Source of the DNA: Iris pallida
Lineage: Eukaryota > Streptophyta > Magnoliopsida > Asparagales > Iridaceae
Length of the DNA stretch: 64,000 nucleotides
Direction: 5' to 3'
Assembly (NCBI GenBank): GCA_029216955.1
Contig: JANAVB010003400.1
Location: forward strand, 11,671,983 to 11,735,982
Shown: one piece after another, positions 26,301 through 36,611 of the stretch
How the letters are laid out: every line of letters starts with the position of its first letter
Numbering within the stretch: the first letter of the stretch is position 1
Made by a program: the position numbers and the translations under genes
Notes under the pieces: model-generated
Database searches by the model: none
Told to the model about the DNA's origin: nothing
Seen by the model: the letters and a program-made list of their open reading frames with translations, nothing else

Positions 26301-29300
26301 GGCTAAGCATCTGTCTGCCTGAGCCCGGTTCGAGGCCTGCCCGAGCCCGGCCCGAAAAGTCTGTCTAAGCCCGGCCCGAAAAGTATGTACAAGTCTGGCT
26401 AAATTCTAGAGTCGAAGTGTCTCTTTCTCCCTTGGAGTCTGGAGTCGAAGGACGCAATAATGATCTAGGAAATTTTGTACTGTAGCTCTTAACGTTTTGA
26501 AACCTGGAGGAACATTTTGATGCCGACAAGTATTTATGTTTTAAACTCCACCCTTTATTCACTTCATTCTTTAATTCAACTAATTTTTAAATAAAGTAAA
26601 AGAACATAATTTAAAAAATTAAGTTATAGATCCTTTCACTCTCTCTCTGTGGAACAAAGTCACAAAGATACAGTCTAGTTCACTACAAGCACTTTGATTT
26701 AACTGACAGAGTTAGCTAGTTGCTAGCTAGCCTAATTTTATTAAATTGATAGTTTAATACAAAGAACTAAGAAGGAAACTATTTTGTCTTTACTTGTATG
26801 ACCTTTGGCTCTATCAATATTGCAGGCTGTTTGTTGGCATTATCTTATCTATGTCAATACCATGTTTTTTTGGTACTAAGCAAACATATGGTATTGGTAT
26901 TGACTACAACCTTAAGCAATTATTGGCAGACAATAATTTAGTGTAGAATTTAAGAATACAGTGTTGAAACAATCTTTCAAAGACGAGATTAACGATAGGT
27001 CCGAGAATGTCTATTTGGACTTTTTTATAGAGCTAGTCCGACCGACCCGACCCAGCTTGGCTCGAAAAGTCCGACCCTTGTGGGCGGACTTGGGCTTCAT
27101 AGATAATAACTAAGCCCGACCCAGCCCAACCAGAAATTTCTCTAGGGCCAAAAAAGACCAGCCCGAGTCCGTATTTTATGGACATGGACGGCCAGGTCCG
27201 GCCCAATACCGATCCCTAGTTCGGTTGAATCGAAACTAATTTTTGCAGAATTGAAAAAAACCAAAAACTGAAATTGTAAAAACCGAAAACTAAACCGTTT
27301 CCATGAAAGCCGAACACAACCAAACCGAATTAAAATGGTTCGGTTTTCGGTCGGTTCGATTTCACAGGCTAGTGGGCCAGGCCTTCACATTTTAGCAAAT
27401 TGGACATACTTGAATAACACATCCCATGGAAAATCCAACAAAACATGTATGAATTATGAATTATACAAAGTATGAAAAACTACAAATTATACATAATATG
27501 AAAACAAAACTTGCTCCTATCTGTAGACAAAATTACACCAGAAATTACAAATTATACACCGAACCGTTTTTATACATCCACTATTCCATAGTTTTGAGGA
27601 AAAAAATCAGAAAACAAATTCAAATTTGAAACAAATTAGACTTGAAATTTTAGGGTTAGGGTTGATGCTGCAACTAGACTTGGAAAAAAAATCAAATTTG
27701 AAAAAAATTAGACTTGAAAAAAAAAAATAAGACTTGAAAAATTAGGGTTAGGGTTACGAAATTTCTGAAATAAAAAAATTTACCTGATGATGGTGGTGGC
27801 GGCTGGCGGAGGCGGCTTGCGGAGGCGGAGACGGCTGTGTTTGTGGTGATGGTGGTGGTTACTATGAGAGATGGGGAGCGGGAGAGGGAGAGGGAGAGAT
27901 GGGGAGAGGAGAGTTGTTGTTGTTGTTGTTGCTCTCTCTCCTCTCTCCTCTTTTATTAAAAAAACAGTAAAAACAAAAAAACACAAAAGTTGACGAACGT
28001 GGGATTCGAACCCACATCCATTCACCAAAACACATCGACTTATACTCATCCTTCTAGCCACAAGAGAATATTAACTTTCATGTTAAAATGTAACATACAT
28101 ATTATGTATAGCCGTGATACTATACATATTGAAAAAAAAAAATTAAGTTCGGCGCCCAGACGCCGCCTAGGCGCCCTAGGCGCTAGTCGGCCCTCCGGCG
28201 CACCGACTCCGCCTAGCGATTTTTAGAACATTGGATTCTATTGTCAACTTACTCGAATCTAAATGAGAGAATAAGTTAAAATACAATAAAAAATAAATCC
28301 AAAATTCAATAAAATAACATAATACAATAATTTTCTTTTAAAGTTGATCATTTCAAATTTATAGACGTCTTCGAATCCTTTTCAATAATAGATACAATAG
28401 TTCGATTGGAAGGCCCCCAAAACTAATCTTGATAATAAATAAGAGATTGAACCATCTTTGGAGTCAAAGAGCTCTACGTGCATCAAAAACACGGCTTCAC
28501 ATACTAAAATCGGATTCAGAAGCCATGGTAGATATGGGGACGACCAACATAATCACGAGCCATCTTCGAAAGGATCGAAAATCGAAGAGAATTAAGCTTC
28601 CACCATCCCAAAAGATCATAATCATCACTTTCATCATCACTACTCTTATCTAGATAACAAACAAATTCCGATTTAATATCATTGCCACCCGATTCCAACT
28701 TATGTTCCTTGAATTGTTCTTAAACTTTTTCAATTGTAAGTTGTGTATCCAACTATCAGTTGATTTTCAGTAGAAGATTGAACCCTTTCACTAATAATAC
28801 TCGTGTCACTACTTTGAGAAGCGTCCCTATTTTGTTACTCATTTTAACGTAGAGTACACAACATTTTTTACTTTTTCATGAAATCGCTTTTCTCCGTACC
28901 ATAGAGATGATCAAGAGTATATTCTATATACTCCAGCTTATGTCGGGATCAAGAATTTGTGCAATAAATAGAATCAAATTCATATTCTCGATGTCCCCCA
29001 AATATTTCTCATACTTGTTTCTCATTTTATCGGCTATGATAGAGAAGTCAAAGTCGTCACTCTCCTTTGAAGTGCGCAAAAGAATGTCAATAGAATTGAT
29101 CTCATCAAAGAAATCATTTCAAGTAACATACAAGGAACCTGAGATACGCAATGTAAGTTCATAAAAGTGTTGTAAAAAAGTACAAAATCTTGTCATATTA
29201 GCCCAATCACCATCACTAGGAAACCTACCATTGCTTGTTCTATTTTGAACTAAGGATCTTGTTCCGTGAATCTCGCAAAGGTTCCTTCAAACCTTTGTGC

Positions 29301-32300
29301 CGTATCCAACATCATAAACGTAGAGTTCCAACGGGTGCTCACATTAAGACATAATAACTTTTTTTACTTTGTATCTTTTCGGCTTCAACACACTTCTTAA
29401 AATTTTGAAATCGACTAGGAGAATATCTCATATCTTATCGCAATCCGAACACGAGAAATCGACGGAAACATCAATTTCAATCTATCAACCACAACGAGAT
29501 TGATGATATGTGCAATGCACCGCATGTGTAAATATTTGCTATGTAGAATACTATTTTTTTAATTTTGGATCTTCTTGCTCAAATAAGAAATAACATCGAT
29601 AGAACTAGCATTATCAACTGTGATAATAAATATCCTATCATACTTCTCTCAAGCAAACATTTTTCTACCGCTTTCCTGATGGCCTCGCCTTTATGATTAG
29701 AAACGGGACAAATTTATAATTTTTTTTCAATTCCTAATCTTCATTGATGTAATGTGCCGTAAGACACATATAATTGAACTTTTGCAATGATGTCCATGTA
29801 TTCGTTATAAGACAAACCATTTGTTTGGACTCTTTTAAGTATGTTTTGAAGTTACTCTTTTCAGTAGAGTAAATATCATAAGAATCTCGTGTCACGTTCC
29901 ATCTTAACAAAATACGAAAGATAGGACACGCAACATTCATAAAATGTCTAAAGTCTTAACACTCCACAATCCGAAATGGAACCTCATCAACGATCACCAT
30001 ACGTGTCAAGGTCTTTTTCACATCGTCTTGAATAAATTTTCAACCAGTGAGTATTTTATCCTTGCCCTTTACATTTGATTGCAAGTTGAGTATTGAATGA
30101 TTAGGACCATGATTTTTCAGATTCAACGGGTATACATTCCAATAATTTTTTCACATTACTTGTCCCATTTATTTACTATGACAATGGTATTCTTTCCCAC
30201 AATGCTTGCAACTAGTTTTGGACGACCTTCCGTATAAACAAATTCATTAAAATCTATTCAATGCGGAGCTCTTTTCTTCATGATTTTTCTAGTAACCCGA
30301 AGCCTCGAATTAGGATTAGAAATGAGCTCATTTGTGGCTGGAGAACTAGTTGGTAGTTGAGGATCACCTTCTTGTGACATCTGAAAAAAGCAAATCTTTG
30401 AATATATGAACTATAAACAACAAATTTCAATAGAAAATGAAAAAAATACGCACATTGCATGTATATGAAGGTGTTGCAATTAATTGATATGGTGCTACAT
30501 ATTGAACATCACACAATTAAGTGAATAACCTAACTTACCTATGCTACGTAACCATTTTCCAACCTATTGGACATCAAAAAATATGTAGCATCTGTTTAAC
30601 TATGTTTTTATCAGTCTTGTGTACTGTGCATCTATTCTTATCAGTAAAAGAATGATAGTATCCTTATGTTCTTATTAGTTCTGTTCTTATCAGTCTTGTG
30701 ACTTTTTTGCATCTATTCTTATCCATAATCCAAAATAGATTAACAAAGAACAAAACAGAGAACATAAATATTCTTTTCCATTCTATTCTTATCCATAACA
30801 AAGAACAAAAACGGTCTTGATCTATTCTTATCCATAATCCAAAACAGAGAACAAAAACAATTATCAGTCTTGTGACTTTTGTGCATCTATTCTTATCCAT
30901 AATCCAAAATATAGAACATAAATATTTCTATCTAATTTTTGCCGCAAGCCTGCAAAAAATAAAAGAACAAAAACAGAGAACATAAATATTTATTCATTGC
31001 TTTTTATTTGCTATTTATTTTCTGCTGCAAACCTGCTGCTGTCTGCATTTGCATCCCCATAATCCATAATTTAATTTAATCTAATAATATCTTGAAATCA
31101 AGAATATAATAGAACAGTTATATACATATATAGATATAATAGAACAACTACATACATATATAGATAACAATTGTATAAACAATAATAATATAGAAACAAT
31201 TATATACATAGAACAATTATAACTCGATCTAATTCATATAATTTAAATTTAGTTTCATCTAATAATATCTTAAAATCAAAATTATAATAGATCAATTATA
31301 TACATATATAGATATAATAGAACAATTATATACACATATAAATAAAATTATATAAACAATAATAATATAGAAACACCACAAATCACCGACTTAATTCCTT
31401 TTTTTCATTTGCATGATTTCCTTCTGTTTTGCTTGTAGCTGAACATCCCATGATACTTTGATACTTTGTATTACTTTGAATTACTAATACTGGACTTGCC
31501 TCATAACTTAAATAAGGAGATTCCCATCTGGGTCTATATGGTATTTTTTGTGATACTTTGAATTACTAATACTTGTGTTATCTTTAGATGCATGTAATAT
31601 CGCGGAAGACTTACACTGAGATCCGAGACGATAGAGAGTCAGAGAGACAAAGACGACTTAGAACCGAATCCAAAATCCGAGATTTGTTCACTCACTCTAA
31701 CCTTAGTCATGCAAAAAGGATTACCTGATTAGTTCACTACTTAATAAAAATATGAAATAAAAAATCAACATTACAAGTAAAAATAAAATTTATGCAAACT
31801 CGTGTGTAACAAAATAACCTGAGTCGAAGATTTAGGAGAGGGAACGAGAGGTAGTGTTCGTAGATAAAAAGTTGGAAAGAAATTAGGGGTAGGAGCCGGC
31901 TCTAAACTTTTTTTTCTTCTTCTTTGGAGAGATCAGGGAGACTGGGAAGTCGAGAGAGCTTAGAGAGGGAAAGGAATTAGGGCTAGCGAGTAGCGGCTAC
32001 GAATGGAGAGGGGAGAGCGTGTTAGGCTAGGTTTGTTTATTTTTGGGTTTATATATGGTGGGGAGGGGTAAATATCTAAAATCACATGTAATATTGGTTT
32101 TCAATTCAGGTAGGAAACCAATTTCAAACCCGTCCAAACCAAATATAATCGATTTTCACTTAGTGAAACCGTATCCCGACCCTTTAAATCCATAACCGAC
32201 CCGAATTGTCGGTTCAGGGCGGTTTGGGTCCAAAACCCGACTTTTGCTCACCCCTACATATTAGCTTATCTTTAACTATATGTGCATAGAGTAAAGCCTT

Positions 32301-35300
32301 AATCTTTAAGTAGGAGGTGGAAGATTTTCTAGGATTCATGCCCTTGGAAAACTAAGTGTACCAGTTTGGTGTGTCACTTCACTAGAAGTTAATTTTCTAC
32401 GTGGTTGGTGACTCTCTCTCCCTCTCTCTCTCAATCATAGTAAATGATGTTCTATTAAGCCGTTTTAAGCTTATTACTGATAATCACTTGGCTAGTTAAT
32501 TGTGATCACATGGACATCTCCACCATTTAGTTACTCAGCCGATCGATTAATTGATTTGAAGCAGCTGAGCAGTCCTTTTTTAGAACACTAGCAAATACAT
32601 AATACACTTAATTTTATTAGTCTTCTTCCTGTCAGTGTTGGGGAAGAATTTGTAGGCAACGTATCATGTCAAAATCTTCTCAATCGGGAAATCTGACTCT
32701 TTTTTTCCTGTAATCTTCTCACAGAGGGTCTGGGGGGTTAGGAGTATGTTTCGAAACTTAGGAACTGTTCAACTTATAAGAACAGTGATTATATTTATGC
32801 TACAGACAGGGTTATTTGTGTGACTATTTGATGGTTTTCTTCATTCTAGCTCATTGTAGTTTTGGGCAGTATCTGTATCGTTGCTGTTACTCCTATCAAG
32901 TGAACAAAAATATTTGAATATTTAGGATGTAAACAAAGCTGCATATGGTTTGAGACAACCCAAGGATGAGAGCCATTATGAAGGGGATCTAAATGAAGGT
33001 TCTTGCCATGTTGTCATAGACGAGGAGGAGCCAAGGGCTGTGATTGATTATCCCAGTGTGCCAGACATGCATGATCTTCCAGACGCAGATGGTCATATGT
33101 CACTGAGCTCTAAATTGCAAGAGGTTGAAGTGAAAATTTGTATGGCTGATGCTCAGGGTTTCGAAAATACAAAGTTGCTGGCTTGTCCTGCTAGCGATGG
33201 AATCCCACGTAGTGCAAACCAGCTTCCTCATCGCCACCAAAAACCATCATCTCATTCATCTGAGATTTTGCTGGAACATCAAACTGTCGCTAGCCTATCA
33301 TCAAATGGGCACAAATCTAGAGAGGATGAGAAAGAGGTGGTATTTTCCAATCAGGTTTATGATAAAACTACAGAAGGTAAAGAAACTGGGGTTAGTGAGA
33401 GAAAGCAGCATGGGCAGGTAGTGGAGGAATCACCAAGTTCTGCAACAGTGGAGGAAAGTTCTTTTGAAGCAACACATGCTTCTAAAATTGTTGGTGATCC
33501 TACAAAATGTGAAGACTCGAATCTGCTGGAAGTACCACCAAGTTTACATAAACCAGTTGTAACTGCTGACAAATCATCTTCAACTTCACTTGCACCAGTT
33601 ATCTCCAGACCATCTGTTTCAGGTAGTTACAAAGCGCTGGTAAGCACAGCATCCTCAATTGATGGGAAGGCTAAACAGTTGAGTAAACAGCGAATGAAGG
33701 TGACTTCATTGACATCTGGCAAGAAAGATATTGCAGCTACTGTCTCATCCACTGAGGAAAGCATGCGAGAGGTTTCAAAACATCCTGTTAAAGGTCATTC
33801 TAAAGGCTTGGAGTACCATGGACCAAAATCATCCCAGTCGAGCAGAATTACTCATTCTTCTGATTCTAAATACGTGATATCGGATTCAAAAGAACCATTA
33901 CTTGGTCCATCTTCTAAATATTCAACTGCAATAAATATAACAACTGTAGCGGTTTCTGTTGAGGCGGTTGGATCATCACCGACTCAAAATGCTTCCATTC
34001 AGCTCTCTTCAGGTTCATGTCAGAAAAGTGAAAAGCTAAGCCAACCGCTTCCTCATCCGCAACTGAAACTGCTTAATAATTCAAGTTCCATCCATCCACC
34101 ACCATGTGCAACTGCAACCACATTAAGTGATGAAGAGGTACGATTGACAATCTATTTGTTTGCATGCCTGAATGTAGAAAATTACATATGTGGTTTCTTA
34201 AGATTCTCTCATCTTATCCTCTTTGGCAGCTTGCACTCCTATTACATCAAGAACTAAATAGCTCTCCCAGAGTTCCTAGGGTTCCACGCATGCGTCAAGC
34301 AACTGGTCTGCAGTTGGCTTCTCCAACTGCTCCTAGTATGCTTTCTAAGCGCTCATCATCACATTCTGGGGCAAAGGATCAGGTATCTCTATGACAACAT
34401 ACTATACAATATTCTTTATAGCAAAAGCTTATTTCTTGTTTTGATGTTATGCTGATGTATTCTAGGGATCTTTGTACTTACTGAATTTTAGTTTTATAGA
34501 TGATAATAGTGAAAGTTAAAACAGAAAATCTGCTTGTTACTCCGAGAAGGCCAGAAGTAAGTTCTGAAACTTAAAATTGAAGGCGGTCAATCCAAATTTT
34601 GTTGAAACTAATGGTTCTTTGATGCTTAATGGAAAAAGAAATTGAACACCAAAATAGACAGAGGAAGAGGCTTCAAACAGGCGACCCCAATTTTTTTGGA
34701 TAAAGGCTGTTGTTGTTGTAAAGTATTAAATGAGGAAGAAAGAATATTGAATGTAGTGAGAGAGGAAAGGAGAACTCGACTTAAGACCTAATTATATCCT
34801 TCACAATCTCAAGTAAAACACCATGTGAATATTATGAAGGTATTTTACATCGGTTTTCCTGTAGGCTTTGTATCTAAATCCTAATATGAACAGAGATATG
34901 TCTTCTGACCATCCTGTACTTACCCCTTGTTAGTAGGCCATAAATTAGCTTCTAGTACCTGATACCAGATAGCTTAAAATCATACTGCAGAATGACCACC
35001 TACATGACAAGATTATAACTGCTATATGTGATCATAATAAATGACTTTTCCGTAAGTTTATCTTGTAAACTAGTTCTGTATGTATTATCTTGTAAACTAG
35101 TATGTTTATGATGGTATGCTAAAAAAAGGAACAAGAAAAAAGAAAAAGGAAAAGGAAAAAAGAAAAAGAAAAACTATGTTTATGATTGGAGGTTTATCTA
35201 ATTCCATTTTCGAACCTTTGGTGTCATTTGAAAGGTTTTTAGAAGGAAGAACAAGGAAGAAGCACCCAAAGATATATCTCGTAATTCACACAAAGTCGAT

Positions 35301-36611
35301 GAAACAAAAAGGGTGGGTAGGGCTTCGACCTCACCTGATAAAAAATATCGAGAATCGGCATTTGTGACGGATGGTTCTTCCAAGAAGGATATCTGGAACA
35401 GGTCTCCTGATTCTGGAGTGTCTTTGAGAAAGAATATATCTAGGGTTGCCTATGATGAAGGTGAAGCCAGAAGCCAGCCTTCCTTTGAGGCCACTGGACA
35501 CAATACATTGTCGAAAAGGAGCTCACCTAGGGACCTTGTAGATGGTGGTACCAGTGCCGTACCTCGTACTTTACCTGGTATGTTTCTGAGCTTAGCAATA
35601 AGTTTTTCCCCCTTTCTTTTTTAGCAACAAATATAGGTTTCGTCGAATTCAATCAATATATATATATATCGTTTCTTGTATTCCAGTCTTGCTTGATGAG
35701 ATCATAAGTAATGGAAACTGTTCAACATATGAAGAGCTATGTGATGCTGTCCGCCCGGTATGTGGCTCCAGCACCTGTGAGATGAGTGATATGTTTTTTT
35801 TTCGTCTTTTGCTAATTCATTGATTCCTTTTTCCTTCTGTTTTATCATTTCTGTTGCAGCACTGGAATAACCTGAGAAAGCCAAATGGAGACCGCTATGC
35901 TTATTCTAGTCATTCACATGCAGTTCTTGATTGCCTGAGGAACAGGTGTGAATGGGCACATCTCATTGATCGGGGCCCCAAGGTAAATATATATGCAGCA
36001 AAACTCATCTCTTCAACTGATGCTATTGTAGTCTTTTTATTTCAATCTAGTTGTCATTTCATGGTGATTTTTCGGGTCATTCAATCTTACGGATAGTTAT
36101 TAGATTGCTGAGCATTGAATCTCTCTATAATCTCTCTATGGGCTTACTGAATGAATTAAGAGTTCTCTTTACATTGCCTTTTGTTTGCATGTTCCAGACA
36201 AATTCAAGCAAGAGAAAAAGAAGAGTTGATTCTGAGACACCAGATCTGGAAGAATCAGAATATGAAGATGAAAAGAAGGCTTCTTCAAAGGAGGTAGTTG
36301 ACATAAATGGTGAGTCGCACCGAGAAGAATTTCCGAAGGGCAAGCGTAATATCCGGAAGCGCAGAAGATTAGAACTCCGAGGCCAGGATATGGTAGAGGC
36401 CCGGAAGAGAAAACACAGCAGCAGCCAGAGTGCCCCCGTCGTGTCAGATGGTAACAATAATGATGATCCTGCTGCTGTGTTCTCTCACTCGAGTAATGGT
36501 GCAGGTGACGTGGACAGACTTTCTAGTGAAGAGAGCCATGGAGGTGGAGATTTTGCTGCAGGAGAAGAGTTGTCTACTTCATCGAGCTCTGGTGATACTG
36601 ATGATTCTTAA
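16285..36611 (+). CDS. PHD-finger protein gene, 7-8 exons, about 1,120-1,140 residues
   Basis: Start codon ATG 16285, stop TAA 36609-36611. The N-terminal PHD finger (residues 26-67) has all eight C4HC3 zinc ligands: C26, C28, C41, C44, H49, C52, C64, C67, with W47 at the usual aromatic position. PHD fingers bind histone H3 tails, so a chromatin reader in the nucleus is likely. A proline-rich linker, a conserved block (about residues 115-180, EVPLEDRVHVQG...KKFNFQYREFSCW), basic nuclear-signal-like clusters and a long Ser-rich middle follow. Near the C-terminus are ELALLLHQELNSSPRVPRVP, a TYEELCDAVRPHWNNLRKPNG block and KRKRR/RKRRRL clusters. This layout recalls an uncharacterised plant PHD family related to Arabidopsis At1g32810; that match is from memory. 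Exons: 16285-17352, 32926-34137, 34230-34382, 35250-35577, 35687-35757, 35860-35982, 36198-36611. A further 57-base exon at 34500-34556 is possible. Confidence 0.88.
17353..17984. other. Proximal part of intron 1, nothing recognised
   Basis: AT-rich intronic sequence with no coherent frame or repeat. Confidence 0.5.
17985..18450. mobile_element. GTATCGG-rich repeat pair, probable non-autonomous DNA transposon
   Basis: Blocks rich in GTATCGG/ATCGGATCGG words lie at about 17998-18085 and 18367-18445 and flank an AT-rich middle. This is the pattern of short plant DNA transposons with repetitive ends. Exact ends and a target duplication were not found. Confidence 0.4.
18451..20302. other. Unidentified intronic sequence with coding-like composition
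   Basis: Less AT-rich than its surroundings. It contains a diverged two-copy repeat (CTACTATGTTCTCGTAGTTGATG at about 19595, CTGCTATATTCTCGTAGTTGATG at about 19521). The - strand has broken frames with lysine/glutamate-rich stretches (19218-19415). This could be an old retrotransposon interior, but no motif settles it. Confidence 0.35.
20311..21164. mobile_element. Non-autonomous hAT-type element, 854 bp, 8-bp duplication CTTCACAT
   Basis: Perfect CTTCACAT copies at 20303-20310 and 21165-21172. Ends are CAATGTTTTAAA and, reversed, CAGTGAGTGTTTTAAAA. Subterminal sequence is rich in GAGGCGC and GCCTCGAG words, including two near-identical copies of GTGAATAAGCTTCCTCTCAC (about 21023 and 21072). 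No transposase is encoded. Confidence 0.8.
21173..25298. other. Intron 1 interior, no gene recognised
   Basis: AT-rich with stops in all frames. At about 24567-24700 the motif GAGAGTAATTTAGTAAA occurs three times, twice preceded by CTCCGG. Nothing else supported. Confidence 0.5.
25299..25561. mobile_element. Short hAT-type MITE, 263 bp, rich in CTAGGCG
   Basis: Begins CATTATTCTAAAAATTGG and ends, reversed, CATGGTTGTAAAAGTCG, with CCTAGGCGCTAGGC-type words inside each end. Flanked by GTTAGTTG (25291-25298) and GTTAGCTG (25562-25569), seven of eight identical. Confidence 0.72.
25570..26133. other. Intronic sequence, nothing recognised
   Basis: AT-rich. A short imperfect direct repeat, TTTTTCGTGA(T/G)TGTGGTGATAA, occurs at about 25861 and 25901. 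Confidence 0.5.
26162..27218. mobile_element. Non-autonomous DNA transposon (hAT-like), 1057 bp, nested
   Basis: Ends are TAGGGATCATCATTGGGC and, reversed, TAGGGATCGGTATTGGGCC. Flanks are GTTCAGTT (26154-26161) and GTTCGGTT (27219-27226), seven of eight identical. Both ends are packed with GCCCGA/CCGGGC words. It interrupts the CGGTT-rich end that begins at 26134, so it is the younger insertion. Confidence 0.78.
27219..27990. other. hAT subterminal sequence and GA/GT-rich block
   Basis: 27219-27365 continues the CGGTT-rich end split by the 1057-bp insertion. Telo-box-like TTAGGGTTAGGGTT occurs at about 27652 and 27744. At 27784-27945 there is purine-rich sequence with (GTT)n. On the - strand a donor CATCAG|GTAAAT lies at about 27783. 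Confidence 0.45.
27991..28068 (-). other. tRNA-like fragment (A and B boxes), not a working tRNA
   Basis: Reversed, it has TGGCTAGAAGG (A-box-like) and a perfect T-arm, GTGGG-TTCGAAT-CCCAC (27999-28015). The bases upstream do not pair with the 3' acceptor strand, so a cloverleaf fails. It is probably a tRNA pseudogene or SINE head. Confidence 0.5.
28118..28233. mobile_element. Fragment of a CTAGGCG-type MITE
   Basis: The right end, CGCCTAGCGATTTTTAGAAC followed by ATTG, mirrors the left end of the 25299 element. The interior is rich in GGCGCC/CCTAGGCG. The left end runs into an A-tract and no clean duplication was found. Confidence 0.5.
28440..30270 (-). pseudogene. Decayed hAT transposase (Ac/RICESLEEPER type)
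   Basis: Read on the - strand from 30270 downwards, family landmarks appear in the right order but in shifting frames. A BED zinc finger core, SCKHCGKEYHCHSK, is at about 30170-30215. RDSYDIYSTEKSNFKTYLKE and TWTSLQKFNYMCLTAHYIN are in 29734-29940. ITVDNASSIDVISYLSKK lies at about 29575-29640 and HMRCIAHIINLVVVDRLK at about 29470-29530. STRWNSTFMMLDTA lies at about 29300-29345 and LRISGSLYVTS at about 29115-29150. MNLILFIAQILDP is at about 28935-28995. The C-terminal dimerisation segment, YLDKSSDDESDDYDLLGWWKL, is in 28516-28698. Such proteins cut and re-insert hAT elements. Many stops and frameshifts make it inactive. It probably belongs to the possible 6.1-kb element. Confidence 0.85.
30271..31819. 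other. Repeat-rich AT sequence upstream of the hAT transposase remnant
   Basis: At 30600-30910 the words ATCAGTCTTGTGAC, GCATCTATTCTTATCCATAA and CAAAGAACAAAA recur three or more times. At 31083-31375 a roughly 180-base unit with ATAATAGAACAATTATATAC is duplicated. Its position fits a long 5' leader intron of the transposase gene. Confidence 0.5.
32256..32925. other. Distal part of intron 1
   Basis: AT-rich with a short (TC)n run near 32411. No repeat ends or gene recognised before the acceptor at 32925. Confidence 0.5.
32926..34137 (+). CDS. PHD gene exon 2 (Ser-rich, low-complexity middle)
   Basis: 1212 bases, 404 codons, phase 0 at both ends, acceptor TTTAG and donor GAAGAG|GTACGA. The protein is Ser/Glu/Lys-rich and probably disordered. 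The exon continues beyond its donor as an open frame to 34257, but the splice to 34230 restores the conserved ELALLLHQELNSSP motif. Confidence 0.85.
34230..34382 (+). CDS. PHD gene exon 3 (LALLLHQELNSSPRVPRVP motif)
   Basis: 153 bases, acceptor TTTGGCAG, donor GATCAG|GTATCT, phase 0. Joined to exon 2 it reads LSDEE-LALLLHQELNSSP, a motif I recognise from plant homologues. Confidence 0.85.
34383..35249 (+). other. Intron 3, with a possible small exon and a retroposon tail
   Basis: A possible 57-base exon (34500-34556; acceptor TTTTATAG, donor CAGAA|GTAAGT, phase 0) would add 19 residues. At about 34670-34715 GGCGACCCCAA, a T-run, GGATAAAGGC and (TGT)n resemble the 3' end of plant SINE/LINE retroposons. 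The acceptor is ambiguous: TTTTTAG at 35242 is the stronger site but gives the wrong phase after exon 3, while AG at 35249 keeps the frame. Confidence 0.5.
35250..35577 (+). CDS. PHD gene exon 4
   Basis: Open from the ambiguous acceptor through the DETKRVGRASTSPDKK region to CTTTACCTG|GTATGT. Encodes a Ser/Arg/Lys-rich, probably disordered segment. It ends with one base of a split codon. Confidence 0.72.
35687..35757 (+). CDS. PHD gene exon 5
   Basis: 71 bases, acceptor TATTCCAG, donor CGCCCG|GTATGT. With the base carried from exon 4 it gives 24 codons, LLDEIISNGNCSTYEELCD and onward, the start of the conserved C-terminal block. Confidence 0.85.
35860..35982 (+). CDS. PHD gene exon 6 (HWNNLRKPNGDRYAY block)
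   Basis: 123 bases, 41 codons, acceptor CTGTTGCAG, donor CCCAAG|GTAAAT. Encodes HWNNLRKPNGDRYAY...LRNRCEWAHLIDRGPK, strongly conserved-looking and compact. Confidence 0.88.
36198..36611 (+). CDS. PHD gene exon 7 and stop
   Basis: 414 bases, acceptor ATGTTCCAG. Encodes basic clusters (KRKRR, RKRRRL) that should act as nuclear localisation signals, then a Ser/Asp-rich acidic tail ending DDS and TAA. Confidence 0.88.
   Translation, partial: TNSSKRKRRVDSETPDLEESEYEDEKKASSKEVVDINGESHREEFPKGKRNIRKRRRLELRGQDMVEARKRKHSSSQSAPVVSDGNNNDDPAAVFSHSSNGAGDVDRLSSEESHGGGDFAAGEELSTSSSSGDTDDS

Larger units (their letters stand above)
26134..32255 (-). mobile_element. Possible 6.1-kb hAT element carrying the decayed transposase
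   Basis: The left end is TAGGGGAGAGAATTTGGTCG. The right end, reversed, is TAGGGGTGAGCAAAAGTCGG. Both are followed by CGGTT-rich subterminal DNA. ACATATT lies next to both ends, although the register differs by one base from a clean 8-bp duplication. The transposase pseudogene inside is on the - strand, and a GA-rich leader-like segment (31820-32030) lies at its 5' side. An alternative is two overlapping elements, because a second GA-rich block sits at 27840-27950. Confidence 0.45.
17353..32925 (+). other. Intron 1 of the PHD gene, about 15.6 kb, filled with transposons
   Basis: GT at 17353 and TTTAG at 32921-32925, phase 0 on both sides. The exon 1 frame continues correctly from 32926 (GAT GTA AAC AAA). 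It holds at least four hAT-type insertions, an hAT transposase pseudogene and several unidentified repeats. No other host gene is seen inside. Confidence 0.82.

Noticed and set aside
27991..28068. A functional tRNA gene on the - strand
   Set aside because: The T-arm is perfect, but the acceptor stem does not pair and the anticodon arm is not convincing.
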